Source: JAAXHF01 sp965242605
GTDB lineage: Bacteria > Desulfobacterota > Binatia > Bin18
Assembly (NCBI GenBank): GCA_965242605.1
Contig: CBDESS010000004.1
Coordinates: forward strand, 124,001-188,000
Direction of reading: 5' to 3'
DNA length: 64,000 bases
Position 1 is the stretch's first letter. Every line of letters begins with the position of its first letter. Both the position numbers and the translations under genes were made by a program. This document shows, piece after piece, positions 28,724 through 37,060 of this stretch. The notes beneath the pieces were generated by a model. The model was not told the DNA's origin, made no database searches, and worked only from the letters and a program-made list of their open reading frames with translations.

Positions 28724-29953
28724 CTAAGTATCGCGCCAGCCGAGCCGCCGGCCGGTCCAGTGGCGCAGGGCTGAATCGACCGTCATCGCCGCGTATACGC
28801 TCCCCGCCAGCGGCAGCGTCCACACCCAGCGCCGGGGCAGCGCAAAGAAACGAATGGCCGGCCAGTAGACAACTGTGCTGAGCACCAGGGCTGCGCCGCC
28901 TTGGAGGCTGAGCAGCAGGGCGCGTGTGCCCGCTCCGCCCCACAGCACCCCGCCCAGCCCGCCTACGCACCACACCGGGGGCAGCGCAAACAGCAGCCCC
29001 AGGCCAAGGAGGGCACCGAGCAGGCGCAGGGCCGAGTAGCCCAACTCGGTGAAGGCGGTCCGGCGCACCATCGTCCAGATTGTATGGAGTTCGCCGTACA
29101 CTCGTACGCTGCTGACCTCGGCCCGGCTCAGGCTCAAACGCACCGCTAGCCGGCAGCGCTTGACCCGCAGGGCCAGATGCAGGTCGTCAATAATCTCGCC
29201 CTTGATACTGGCAAAGCCACCGATTTTTTCCAGGCCGGCGGCTCTCAGCAGCACACACCCGCCGGCCGCGGCGGCGACCCCGCGGTGGGGAGTGTTCACC
29301 CACCGCATCGGGTACAACAGGCCAAAGAACAAGACAAAGGGGGGAATCAGTAGACGCTCAGCCCCGGATACACAGCGCAGACGGGCCATGCGACTGTTGA
29401 GGGCCAGCCCTCCCCGCTCGCTCTCCGCAACCAGCCGCCAGACAGAACGCCGAGCGTGATGAATATCGGCATCGGTCAATAGCACATAGTCGGGCCGCGG
29501 GGGCGAGTCGAGCGGCTGGGAGCGCGAAAGTTTGCTCCCAGGGCTGCCCAGGCCACAGGCCGCCGCGGCCTGCTCAAGCGCCCAGACTTTTCCGACCCAA
29601 CCGGGCGGGAGTGGAGCGCCGGACACGACGACGAGCCGGTGCGGGGGGTTGAGCCGACGGCCTGTCTGACGGGCGACTTCGCCGCTCGCGTCGTCCGAGC
29701 GATCATCAACCACAAGAACCGTCAGTTGGCCGGGGTAGTCCTGGTACAGCAGGGCCGGCAGGGTGGAGGGTAAGAGTTCGGCTTCATTGCGGGCCGGCAC
29801 CAGCACGCAGACGGACGGCCAGCGGTCTGGTGGCGCGTCCGCAAAATCGGCTGGCTCATCCTCGCCGACCGGCTGAAAATCCCACGGACGAGCGGGATGG
29901 AGGAGAATGCCAAGCCACGCAAGAACCGAGACAGCGCCTAAGAAGAGGAGCAT
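28724..29953 (-). CDS. hpnB: Hopanoid-associated glycosyltransferase
   Basis: About 409 residues from ATG 29953, 16 bp after hpnA. An N-terminal membrane helix (LLFLGAVSVLAWLGILLHP) leads to a GT-A family 2 domain: SVCVLVPARNEAELLPSTL, VLVVDDRSDD, the DxD-like LLTDADIHHA, GGCVLLRAAGLEKIGGF and IIDDLHLA. Several C-terminal hydrophobic helices follow. Matches the HpnB family found in hopanoid clusters. The acceptor is not experimentally settled. Confidence 0.85.
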   Translation of the reverse strand: MLLFLGAVSVLAWLGILLHPARPWDFQPVGEDEPADFADAPPDRWPSVCVLVPARNEAELLPSTLPALLYQDYPGQLTVLVVDDRSDDASGEVARQTGRRLNPPHRLVVVSGAPLPPGWVGKVWALEQAAAACGLGSPGSKLSRSQPLDSPPRPDYVLLTDADIHHARRSVWRLVAESERGGLALNSRMARLRCVSGAERLLIPPFVLFFGLLYPMRWVNTPHRGVAAAAGGCVLLRAAGLEKIGGFASIKGEIIDDLHLALRVKRCRLAVRLSLSRAEVSSVRVYGELHTIWTMVRRTAFTELGYSALRLLGALLGLGLLFALPPVWCVGGLGGVLWGGAGTRALLLSLQGGAALVLSTVVYWPAIRFFALPRRWVWTLPLAGSVYAAMTVDSALRHWTGRRLGWRDT

Positions 29954-29969
29954 ATCCAAGGCCGGCCCT

Positions 29970-30953
29970 CTATGGGATAAACTGCCGAAACCAGGACACC
30001 GCTTTGCGCAGCGCCTCACGGACCGGGGTCTGGGGCAAGCCCAACTCCTGGACCGCCTTGCTGGCGTCGAAAAACATTTTCTTCTTGCTCAGTTTTACCC
30101 CGACCGGGGGAATGGAGGGCTGGCGGCCGGGGATCAGACGCGCGAGTGCCGCATCCCCGTAGGCCGCCCCAAGGGCGAGCGCATACGGAACCTTGAACCG
30201 GGGAGCGGGCTGCCCGGTCAGCTCAGACAGCAGTCCGAATATCTGCCGCAGGCTCAGGTTCTCGTGACCCAGAATATACTTTTCGCCTATCCGCCCTTTC
30301 TTGGCCGCTAGCAGATGGCCCTCGGCCACGTCTTCAACATCGACCAAGTTCAGCCCGGTATCAATATAGCCGGGCATCCGACCGTTCAAAAAATCGACGA
30401 TCACCCGGCCGGTCGGCGTAGGTTTGAGGTCGCCGATACCGACCGGGGTGCTGGGGTTGACAATCACTATCGGCACGCCTCGGCCGGCGTAGTGCAGGGC
30501 GACGCGTTCGGCCAGAAACTTACTGCGCTTATAGTGGCCGAGCATATCGGCCAAGGACACCGGCGTATCCTCTCGGCCCGGGCTACCGTCCCCGACACAG
30601 CCCAGCGTTGCGACAGAGCTGGTATAGACAACTCTCTCTACGCCGTATTCTTCAGCCGCCCGAAGAACGTGTTCGGTTCCGGTCACATTGCTGTCATACA
30701 TCTCTTGTCGACGGCGTACCCACAGCTTGTAGAGTGCCGCCACATGGTAGACCTGGGAGCAGCCGGCCGTTGCCCGACGGACTGCATCAAGGGCACGCAC
30801 ATCGCCGGTGACAGTCTCCAGGGGCAGCTCGGCCAGCAGGCGACGGTCAGCCCCGGGCCGGACTAAGGCCCGCACCTCGTGTCCGGCCTTGACTAAGGCA
30901 CGGGCGACACTGCCGCCCACAAAACCGCTCGCTCCGGTCACCAGCACGCGCAT
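29970..30953 (-). CDS. hpnA: Hopanoid-associated sugar epimerase
   Basis: A 327-residue extended short-chain dehydrogenase. It has the NAD(P) site VTGASGFVGGSVARAL, DVRALDAVRRAT, the catalytic Ser region VVYTSSVATLG, and YKRSKFLAERVAL with the YxxxK pair. It closely follows the HpnA pattern (VYHVAALYKLWVRR is characteristic). First gene of the minus-strand hpnA-B-G row; no shc squalene-hopene cyclase is present in the window. The 145 bp between hpnA and thioredoxin (30954-31098) is the divergent promoter region. Confidence 0.88.
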   Translation of the reverse strand: MRVLVTGASGFVGGSVARALVKAGHEVRALVRPGADRRLLAELPLETVTGDVRALDAVRRATAGCSQVYHVAALYKLWVRRRQEMYDSNVTGTEHVLRAAEEYGVERVVYTSSVATLGCVGDGSPGREDTPVSLADMLGHYKRSKFLAERVALHYAGRGVPIVIVNPSTPVGIGDLKPTPTGRVIVDFLNGRMPGYIDTGLNLVDVEDVAEGHLLAAKKGRIGEKYILGHENLSLRQIFGLLSELTGQPAPRFKVPYALALGAAYGDAALARLIPGRQPSIPPVGVKLSKKKMFFDASKAVQELGLPQTPVREALRKAVSWFRQFIP

Positions 30954-31098
30954 AGTCCACTCCCCTAGAGGGCTTCGGGCGGGGAGTCAAGAGGCCGGGG
31001 GCGGCTTGGTGAGGTACACGTTTTCCACACGCCGGACTAGGTTTAGCCTGTCTTTTCTGGTATTGACAAGCGATGCCGTAGTGGGAAGGAGGAAACTC

Positions 31099-31431
31099 AT
31101 GGCTGATGTGACAAATGTATCTAATGTATCTGACGAGAGTTTTGATGCGGAGGTGCTGCAATCTGAGCTGCCGGTGCTGCTCGATCTGTGGGCACCCTGG
31201 TGTGGGCCGTGCAAGGCCATTGCCCCGACCGTTGAAGCCCTGGCCGGCGAGTACGCCGGGAAGCTCAAGGTGGTCAAGCTGAATGTGGACGACAATCCCA
31301 AAACCCCCGCCAACTACAATGTCCGGGGTATTCCCAACCTGATCCTGTTCAAGGCTGGGGAGGTCCAGGAGCAGATTGTGGGGGCCGTGCCGCGGAGCAG
31401 GCTTGAAGCAGCGATTCAAAACCTCGTCTAG
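31099..31431 (+). CDS. trxA: Thioredoxin
   Basis: A 110-residue cytoplasmic disulfide reductase with active site LWAPWCGPCKAIAP, the buried Asp region (LLDLWAP), cis-Pro in RGIPNLILF and the final helix SRLEAAIQNL. Start ATG 31099 after GGAAGGAGG. The long upstream extension in the same frame overlaps hpnA antisense and is not used. The N-terminus has a short Val/Ser/Asn-rich duplication (VTNVSNVSDE). Its stop abuts the stop of rodA on the other strand. Confidence 0.95.
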   Translation: MADVTNVSNVSDESFDAEVLQSELPVLLDLWAPWCGPCKAIAPTVEALAGEYAGKLKVVKLNVDDNPKTPANYNVRGIPNLILFKAGEVQEQIVGAVPRSRLEAAIQNLV

Positions 31432-32532
31432 TCAGAAGAGCGCGCGCCTGGTGCTCACGTTGAGGGCCAGGCCGATCGCGACCATGACGGTTGACAGCGC
31501 TGACCCGCCGTAGCTGACCAGGGGCAGGGGGATGCCGACCACCGGCAGGACCCCGATATTCATCCCGATATTAAACAGAGTCGGCCAGAATATGAGGGCC
31601 GCCGTCCCGACTGCGATCAGCGAGCCAAAACGGTCTCGGGCCCGCCCGGCGATGACCAGCAGCCGGACCAGCACCAGCCCATACAGAACCAACAGGCCGA
31701 TTGCTCCGACAAAGCCCCACTCTTCGGCAAACACGGCAAACACAAAATCGGTATGGGTCTCGGGCAGAAAATCAAGCCGGTTCTGGGTGCTCTGCAAAAA
31801 GCCTTTGCCCCACACCATGCCCGAGCCGACCGAGATGGTGGACTGCGCTAGATGGTAGCCCGTCCCCAGCGGATCGCGGCCCGGGTCAAGAAACGAGACC
31901 ACCCGCTCTTTCTGGTAGGGTTCCATGACGAAGGACCATAGCAGCCACAGGAGCGTACCGAAGAGGGTGCCCAACAGGGTCAGTGAGACCCAGCGCAGCC
32001 CCGCGGCAAAGCTCAGGCTGACAAACAGGAGGACGAACAGGAGGACCGTGCCAAGGTTGGGCTGGTGCAAGACCAGGGTAACCGGAATGAGTACCAGGAG
32101 GGCGGGGAAGCACATATCGCGCAGGCCGTAGCCGTCCCGCGGCGCGTAGCGGTGGAAAAATTGGGCGATAACCAGCAGCAGAGCGATTTTGGTGAACTCG
32201 GACGGCTGAATGGACACCGGACCAAAAACCAGCCAGCGCTGCGCCCCACCCCCAACCGAGCCGGCCAGCAACACGAGGGCCAGGAGCACCAAAGCGCCCG
32301 CATACAGCGGATAGGCCCAGGTCTCAAAACGGTGATAATCAATGCCAAAGCCCACCGCCATGCCAACACAGCCCACCCCGATCCAGAGCAACTGGCGGAC
32401 ACAGGTGGGGCTGAGCTGGGCCCCGCCTGTGTAGGTCGCGCTGTACACGGCCAGCACGCCAATACCGAGCAGCAGAAGCGTCAACAGGAGCAGCGGCCAT
32501 TCAAAATGGGTGAGAAGCCGCCGGTCAAACAC
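31432..32532 (-). CDS. rodA: Rod-shape peptidoglycan glycosyltransferase RodA
   Basis: A SEDS-family membrane enzyme that polymerises lipid II during elongation, paired with PBP2. I place the start at GTG 32532 (VFDRRLLTHFEWPLLLL), which overlaps the mrdA stop by 8 bp and gives 366 residues. About ten membrane helices; signatures QPSEFTKIALLLV, LHQPNLGTVLL, GTGYHLAQSTISVGSG, HTDFVFAVFAEEWGF and PLPLVSYGGSALSTVM, including the essential Asp/Glu region. Last gene of the mre operon. Confidence 0.95.
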   Translation of the reverse strand: MFDRRLLTHFEWPLLLLTLLLLGIGVLAVYSATYTGGAQLSPTCVRQLLWIGVGCVGMAVGFGIDYHRFETWAYPLYAGALVLLALVLLAGSVGGGAQRWLVFGPVSIQPSEFTKIALLLVIAQFFHRYAPRDGYGLRDMCFPALLVLIPVTLVLHQPNLGTVLLFVLLFVSLSFAAGLRWVSLTLLGTLFGTLLWLLWSFVMEPYQKERVVSFLDPGRDPLGTGYHLAQSTISVGSGMVWGKGFLQSTQNRLDFLPETHTDFVFAVFAEEWGFVGAIGLLVLYGLVLVRLLVIAGRARDRFGSLIAVGTAALIFWPTLFNIGMNIGVLPVVGIPLPLVSYGGSALSTVMVAIGLALNVSTRRALF

Positions 32533-34366
32533 CTGCCCCGTCCTTCCGCTGCCGGGCCAGGGAAAAATACGCGCTGAGGACTTTCTGGGCCACAGGGGCG
32601 GCGGCCTTGCCCCCTCCAACGCCGGCGTGTTCAAGGAGACAGACGACCGCTATCTGGGGCGCGTCGGCAGGCGCGAAGGCCACAAACCAGGCGTGATCTC
32701 GAAAGTGGCGGGGAACCTGCTGACTGCTCCCGCCGCGACCGCTGATGGCCTGGGCTGTGCCTGTCTTTCCGGCAACGCGGACGCTTGGCGTCTGGGCCCG
32801 TTTGCCGGTTCCATAGGCTTGATGGACGACATCAATCATCCCGTCGGTAATCACCTGTAGGTGCTCGGCGGCGATGCCGGTCTGCCTGACGATGTGGGGC
32901 GTCTGGCTCTTGACCAGCCGTCCATCGGTGGCAATGACCTGTCTCACAAGGTAGGGACGGTAGACGGTCCCGCCGTTGGCCACCGCGGCGGCCACCGCGG
33001 CTATTTGCAATGGCGTTGCCGTGACATAGCCCTGGCCGATCACGACTGAAATGGTCTCCCCCAGATACCAGGGGCCCCCGATCTGACGCTGCTTCCAGGC
33101 CGGGTCTGGCATAATCCCGCCGGCTTCATAGGCAAGTCCGATCCCGAGCGGCTCATCCAGACCAAAACGCCGCGCATAGTCGGCGAGGGTCTGAATGCCG
33201 AGTTGGCGGCCGATCTGGTAGAAGTACACATCGCACGACTCGGCCAGCGCCCGGTGGAGGTCCACGCTGCCGTGCCCGCGTTGCCGCCAACAGCGGAACC
33301 GACGCCCCGCTACCCGGAGGGATCCCGGGCAGTAGACCCGGGTGTCAGGGGTGACCACGCCCTCTGAGAGTGCTGCCGCGGCGCTGATCAGCTTGAAGGT
33401 GGAAGCCGGCGGATACTGGCCCTGAATGGCTCTGTTGGTCAGCGGATGGAGTTGGTCGTCGCGTAAGGCATGCCACTCTTCGTCCCGAATCCCACGCGCA
33501 AAAACGTTGGGATCAAATGTCGGGGCGCTGGCCAGGGCGAGCACCTCACCGGTGGACACGTCCAGGGCGACAACCGCGCCGGGCCTTCCACCCAGCGCGT
33601 CTTCAGCCTCTTGTTGCAGGTCAAGGTCAATGGTGAGAACGAGGCTGTGACCGGTCTGCGCCGGCACCTCTTCAATCGTCGCCAAGTGTTTCCCGCCGGC
33701 GTTGACCTCAAGCTGCCTCCCGCCGCTCCGTCCCCGCAGGGCCGCGTCCCAGGTTTTTTCGACCCCGAACTTTCCGATGATATCGCCCTGCCGATAGTCG
33801 GCCGACTGCTCCAGCTCGCGCCGACTGACCTCACCGACATAGCCCAACAGGTGGGCGGCCAGATTCCCTCTGGCGTAGGCGCGCTTGGAACGAGCCTCAA
33901 GGCTGATCCCGGGCAGGGCGTAAGGATAGGACTCGACCGCCAGCATGACCGGCCAGTCAATGTCCCGCGCCACGACGACCCCCTCGTTGGCAGGTCGGCG
34001 CGAGTCGTTGAGCCAGGGGCGCTCGTCCGGCAGGATATGGCCATCGGACAGATAGCCGGCCAGCGCGTCGAGGGTCCGGTCCACATCGGGCGTATATTCG
34101 GGCCTGAACACGACATCAAAGGAGGGTTGGTTATCGACCAGTGTCCGTCCCAGGCGATCGTACAGCTTGCCCCGCACCGCGGGGATGCGCTGGAAGTGCA
34201 GGCGGTTGCGCTCAGACCGCTCTCGGAAGTTCGCGCCCTCTTCCAGTTGCAGAAACCACAGACGAGAGAGCAGCAGGACCAGCAGGCCGCACATGACAAG
34301 GCCCAGCAGGCTCAAGCGAGACGCCGTGATGCTGGGGGTCTCAAACAGGCAGGAAGGGCTGGCCAT
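32525..34366 (-). CDS. mrdA: Penicillin-binding protein 2 (elongation transpeptidase)
   Basis: A 613-residue class B PBP: one N-terminal membrane helix (LLGLVMCGLLVLLLSRLWFL), a dimerisation domain, then the transpeptidase with STFK (YPPASTFKLISAAAAL), SxN-type motif (AESCDVYFYQIG) and KTGTA (VRVAGKTGTAQAISG). Acts with RodA in cell elongation. The order mreB-C-D-mrdA-rodA on the minus strand is classical. The C-terminus contains LLEHAGVGGGKAAAPVA, typical of PBP2. Confidence 0.95.
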   Translation of the reverse strand: MASPSCLFETPSITASRLSLLGLVMCGLLVLLLSRLWFLQLEEGANFRERSERNRLHFQRIPAVRGKLYDRLGRTLVDNQPSFDVVFRPEYTPDVDRTLDALAGYLSDGHILPDERPWLNDSRRPANEGVVVARDIDWPVMLAVESYPYALPGISLEARSKRAYARGNLAAHLLGYVGEVSRRELEQSADYRQGDIIGKFGVEKTWDAALRGRSGGRQLEVNAGGKHLATIEEVPAQTGHSLVLTIDLDLQQEAEDALGGRPGAVVALDVSTGEVLALASAPTFDPNVFARGIRDEEWHALRDDQLHPLTNRAIQGQYPPASTFKLISAAAALSEGVVTPDTRVYCPGSLRVAGRRFRCWRQRGHGSVDLHRALAESCDVYFYQIGRQLGIQTLADYARRFGLDEPLGIGLAYEAGGIMPDPAWKQRQIGGPWYLGETISVVIGQGYVTATPLQIAAVAAAVANGGTVYRPYLVRQVIATDGRLVKSQTPHIVRQTGIAAEHLQVITDGMIDVVHQAYGTGKRAQTPSVRVAGKTGTAQAISGRGGSSQQVPRHFRDHAWFVAFAPADAPQIAVVCLLEHAGVGGGKAAAPVAQKVLSAYFSLARQRKDGAGV

Positions 34367-34380
34367 TGTTCTTTACTCGC

Positions 34381-35007
34381 TCAAAGGTGAATCGTCTTGT
34401 CTTTCCCTCGATCTGTTGAAACGATGCGACCTTTTCTCGACCGGTTCAGACGATTCACCTTCAGTGGCTGGCGAGGGACCAGCAGGGTAAAAACAAGCGG
34501 GGTCAGCAGCATGGTCAAGGCCGCGTCCCACACGACCGAGCTGAGCTCCAGCCCGGACACTTCAGAGGCTAAGGGTCCCAAGCGGTTGAGGCTGAACAGG
34601 GTGAGGGTTTTCAAGCCGACGGCCAGCAGGACCAGGCCAAGGACAGACACGGGGTTGCTCAACCACAGCCGGCGGGACACGAGGACAACAGCGGCAAATA
34701 TGACGCTCAGGGCGGCAGCGTGTCCGCCACCCTGCATACCCGAACCGCTGTCAAACAGGTAGCCGAGGAAGAAGACGACGGCCACCCCGCCTGCCGAAGG
34801 ATAGGAGATGCCGATGTGGACACACAGAATGAGAAGAATATCGGGGACAAGCGGAAGGCGAGAGAGAATACTGGTCTGCAAGACCACAGCGCCGAAGCCG
34901 ACCAGCGCCAGGACACTGAGGGAGCGAGCAGGAATCTCTTCACTGTCTGGCGTAGCGGGGGCCACCAATGGTGACCAGAACCTCTTCCAGCTTGGCAAAT
35001 TCAACAT
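34381..35007 (-). CDS. mreD: Rod-shape-determining protein MreD
   Basis: About 208 residues with 5-6 membrane helices (LSVLALVGFGAVVLQTSIL, DILLILCVHIGISYP, GGVAVVFFLGYLFDSGSG...). The G-x-x-x-G-Y-L-x-D pattern after helix 3 is typical. The first ATG (35007) makes it overlap mreC by 68 bp; a later start within the overlap is possible because residues 1-28 are not membrane sequence. Links MreB/MreC to the cell-wall enzymes. Confidence 0.85.
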   Translation of the reverse strand: MLNLPSWKRFWSPLVAPATPDSEEIPARSLSVLALVGFGAVVLQTSILSRLPLVPDILLILCVHIGISYPSAGGVAVVFFLGYLFDSGSGMQGGGHAAALSVIFAAVVLVSRRLWLSNPVSVLGLVLLAVGLKTLTLFSLNRLGPLASEVSGLELSSVVWDAALTMLLTPLVFTLLVPRQPLKVNRLNRSRKGRIVSTDRGKDKTIHL

Positions 35008-35773
35008 TCAGCCGCACCTCCACATCCTCAAACATCTCTCCGCCCTTCGTTCCAATCCGCAAGATACTGCCGAGGGGATGGCCTTTGGGAAATATGCCTT
35101 CCAGGCCAGAGACAAGCAACACATCACCGACTCGGATATCGGCTCCCTTGGACACATACTTGAGTCGTGCCCGTCCATTCCCGGTCCCAACAACGACGCC
35201 TCGCTCACGCGTCCGCTGTACAAAAGTGTCAATCCCACTGTTTGGGTCGGGGGCGAGCAGGACCCGTGCGGTATGGGCGGTGGTAGAGACGATCCGCCCG
35301 ACCACCCCCGCAGGAACCAGCACCGCCAAGTCTTTTCGTATCCCACTTTGCGCGCCTTTATTAAGGACAAGACGGTCGCCCCACGGCCCACGGCTCCGGC
35401 TAATCACCCGCGCTGCAGCCGTCGGGACCTCGGTTTTGGCCTGGAGGTCAAGAAGATGTCGGAGGCGTTGGTTGGCCAGTTCCAGTTCGCTCAACCGCTG
35501 GACATGCTGTTCTAGGTCTTCTATCTGCTGGCTGAGCCTCTCGTTCTCCTGGTGAACGGAGCGCAGGTCAAAGTATTGATCCCAGACCTGCTCTGCGCTG
35601 TGGACAATCGCCGTCAGGCCAAGCTGAAATGGGAGCATGGATTCGAGTAAGAGCGCACCGCCCGGATCAGGCCGAGACGGATCGCGGCCATTGAGCACGG
35701 CCAAAACCACAGCAATGGCCAGGAAAAATCCACACGACAGGAAAACCTTGCGCTGATGTCTCGAAGCAGGCAC
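34940..35773 (-). CDS. mreC: Rod-shape-determining protein MreC
   Basis: A 277-residue bitopic protein. It has an N-terminal membrane helix (VFLSCGFFLAIAVVLAVLNG), a coiled coil (SVHQENERLSQQIEDLEQHV) and the two beta-barrel domains with RVISRSRGPWGDRLVLNKGA, GRIVSTTAHTARVLLAPDPN and LLVSGLEGIFPKGHPLG. These are standard MreC signatures. Periplasmic scaffold of the elongasome. Follows mreB by 37 bp. Confidence 0.93.
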   Translation of the reverse strand: MPASRHQRKVFLSCGFFLAIAVVLAVLNGRDPSRPDPGGALLLESMLPFQLGLTAIVHSAEQVWDQYFDLRSVHQENERLSQQIEDLEQHVQRLSELELANQRLRHLLDLQAKTEVPTAAARVISRSRGPWGDRLVLNKGAQSGIRKDLAVLVPAGVVGRIVSTTAHTARVLLAPDPNSGIDTFVQRTRERGVVVGTGNGRARLKYVSKGADIRVGDVLLVSGLEGIFPKGHPLGSILRIGTKGGEMFEDVEVRLNVEFAKLEEVLVTIGGPRYARQ

Positions 35774-35810
35774 AGCAGGACGCTCAGTAAATCAGGAGTT
35801 GTATCTGGGG

Positions 35811-36839
35811 CTAGATGGTAACCTCACGCAGCAGAGATAATTCATCTAGGGCCTTCCCCGCCCCCTTCACTACCGCAGTGAGCGGATCATCGGCTAAGGC
35901 AACGGGCAAACCGGTTTCCTCGTGCAGCAGGGTGTCGAGGTTACGCAACAACGCCCCTCCGCCAGACAAAAGAATCCCCTTATCCACAATATCCGAGGTC
36001 AACTCGGGCGGGGTCCGCTCGAGCGCCACCCGGACGGCTTCAACAATCTGGTTGATCGGAACCAACAGACAATCCCGGATCTCTTCGTCAGACAGCTTAA
36101 CCGATTTTGGGATACCGGCCACCATATCCCGGCCCTTGATCTCCATAGTTTGGATCTCGTCACTCGGATAGGCCGAGCCGATCGTAATCTTGATCAGCTC
36201 CGAAGTCCGCTCGCCAATCAGGATGCTATGCTTACGCTTGATGTATTCGCCGATCGCCTCATCCATCTTGTCACCGCCAACCCGGACCGAACGCGAGAAG
36301 ACCACCCCCGCCAGGGCAATCACCGCCACCTCGGTCGTCCCCCCCCCAATGTCCACAATCATATTCCCAACCGGTTCGGAAACCGGCAACCCCGCCCCAA
36401 TTGCCGCCGCCATGGGCTCTTCCATCAGATAGACCTCGCGCGCCCCAGCCGCATCAGCCGAATCCTTGACCGCCCGCTTCTCAACCTCGGTAATGCCGTT
36501 GGGAACACAGATGACGATGCGCGGCCGCACCCAGGACCGGTTGTGGACCTTCCGAATAAAATAGCGTAACATCGCCTCGGTCGTCTCAAAGTCGGCAATC
36601 ACACCGTCCTTGAGCGGTCGAATGGCAACGATATGCCCGGGGGTGCGGCCTAACATCCTCTTGGCCTCAAGACCGACAGCCAGGACCCGACGAGAGCCGC
36701 TGGAGTCTTTTTGCACCGCCACAACCGAGGACTCATTACACACGATGCCCTGTCCCCTGACATAGATCAGGGTGTTCGCCGTTCCCAGGTCAATCGCTAA
36801 ATCGTCGGATAGCAACCCCCATAAAGAATTCAGAATCAT
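35811..36839 (-). CDS. mreB: Actin-like rod-shape protein MreB
   Basis: A 342-residue actin homologue. Phosphate 1 DLGTANTLIYVRGQGIV, connector EEPMAAAIGAG, phosphate 2 NMIVDIGGGTTEVAVIAL, and adenosine motif GILLSGGGALLRNLD are all intact. Forms membrane-bound filaments that guide cell-wall synthesis, so the host is predicted rod-shaped. A TTGAGGAATAAAAC ribosome site precedes ATG 36839. First gene of the five-gene elongasome operon; the 221-bp gap to ppiD holds divergent promoters. Confidence 0.97.
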   Translation of the reverse strand: MILNSLWGLLSDDLAIDLGTANTLIYVRGQGIVCNESSVVAVQKDSSGSRRVLAVGLEAKRMLGRTPGHIVAIRPLKDGVIADFETTEAMLRYFIRKVHNRSWVRPRIVICVPNGITEVEKRAVKDSADAAGAREVYLMEEPMAAAIGAGLPVSEPVGNMIVDIGGGTTEVAVIALAGVVFSRSVRVGGDKMDEAIGEYIKRKHSILIGERTSELIKITIGSAYPSDEIQTMEIKGRDMVAGIPKSVKLSDEEIRDCLLVPINQIVEAVRVALERTPPELTSDIVDKGILLSGGGALLRNLDTLLHEETGLPVALADDPLTAVVKGAGKALDELSLLREVTI

Positions 36840-36998
36840 GTTTTATTCCTCAAATACGACAACATCACACGCAAGAGTCCCCTCACGAGAGTGTTAGCAA
36901 AATCGGCTCCGAGGATCAAGTCTCACTCGTATAAAACATTTTTCTGTAAGCGGTTTTTGCAGGCTCTGGCTCGGCAGGCTAATCCACTTCTACACGCA

Positions 36999-37026
36999 TA
37001 GACAAATCATAACGCTGTATTATAGG
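36999..37026 (+). promoter_or_regulatory. Candidate sigma-70-type promoter for the PpiD-like gene
   Basis: TAGACA (36999-37004) and TATAGG (37021-37026) with a 16-bp spacer, 35 bp before the ATG at 37061, in the only AT-rich stretch of the mreB/ppiD divergent gap. Matched by eye only. Confidence 0.3.
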
Positions 37027-37060
37027 TAGGCTACGGAGAGCACAGAGGAGACAGACAGGC

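Noticed and set aside
29049..29459. Plus-strand ORFs across hpnB, hpnA and other minus-strand genes
   Set aside because: Arg/Ser/Pro-rich translations with no family pattern; shadows of the real genes caused by high GC.
36840..37060. A small RNA or tRNA in the mreB-ppiD gap
   Set aside because: No cloverleaf or strong hairpin visible; only promoter-like sequence.
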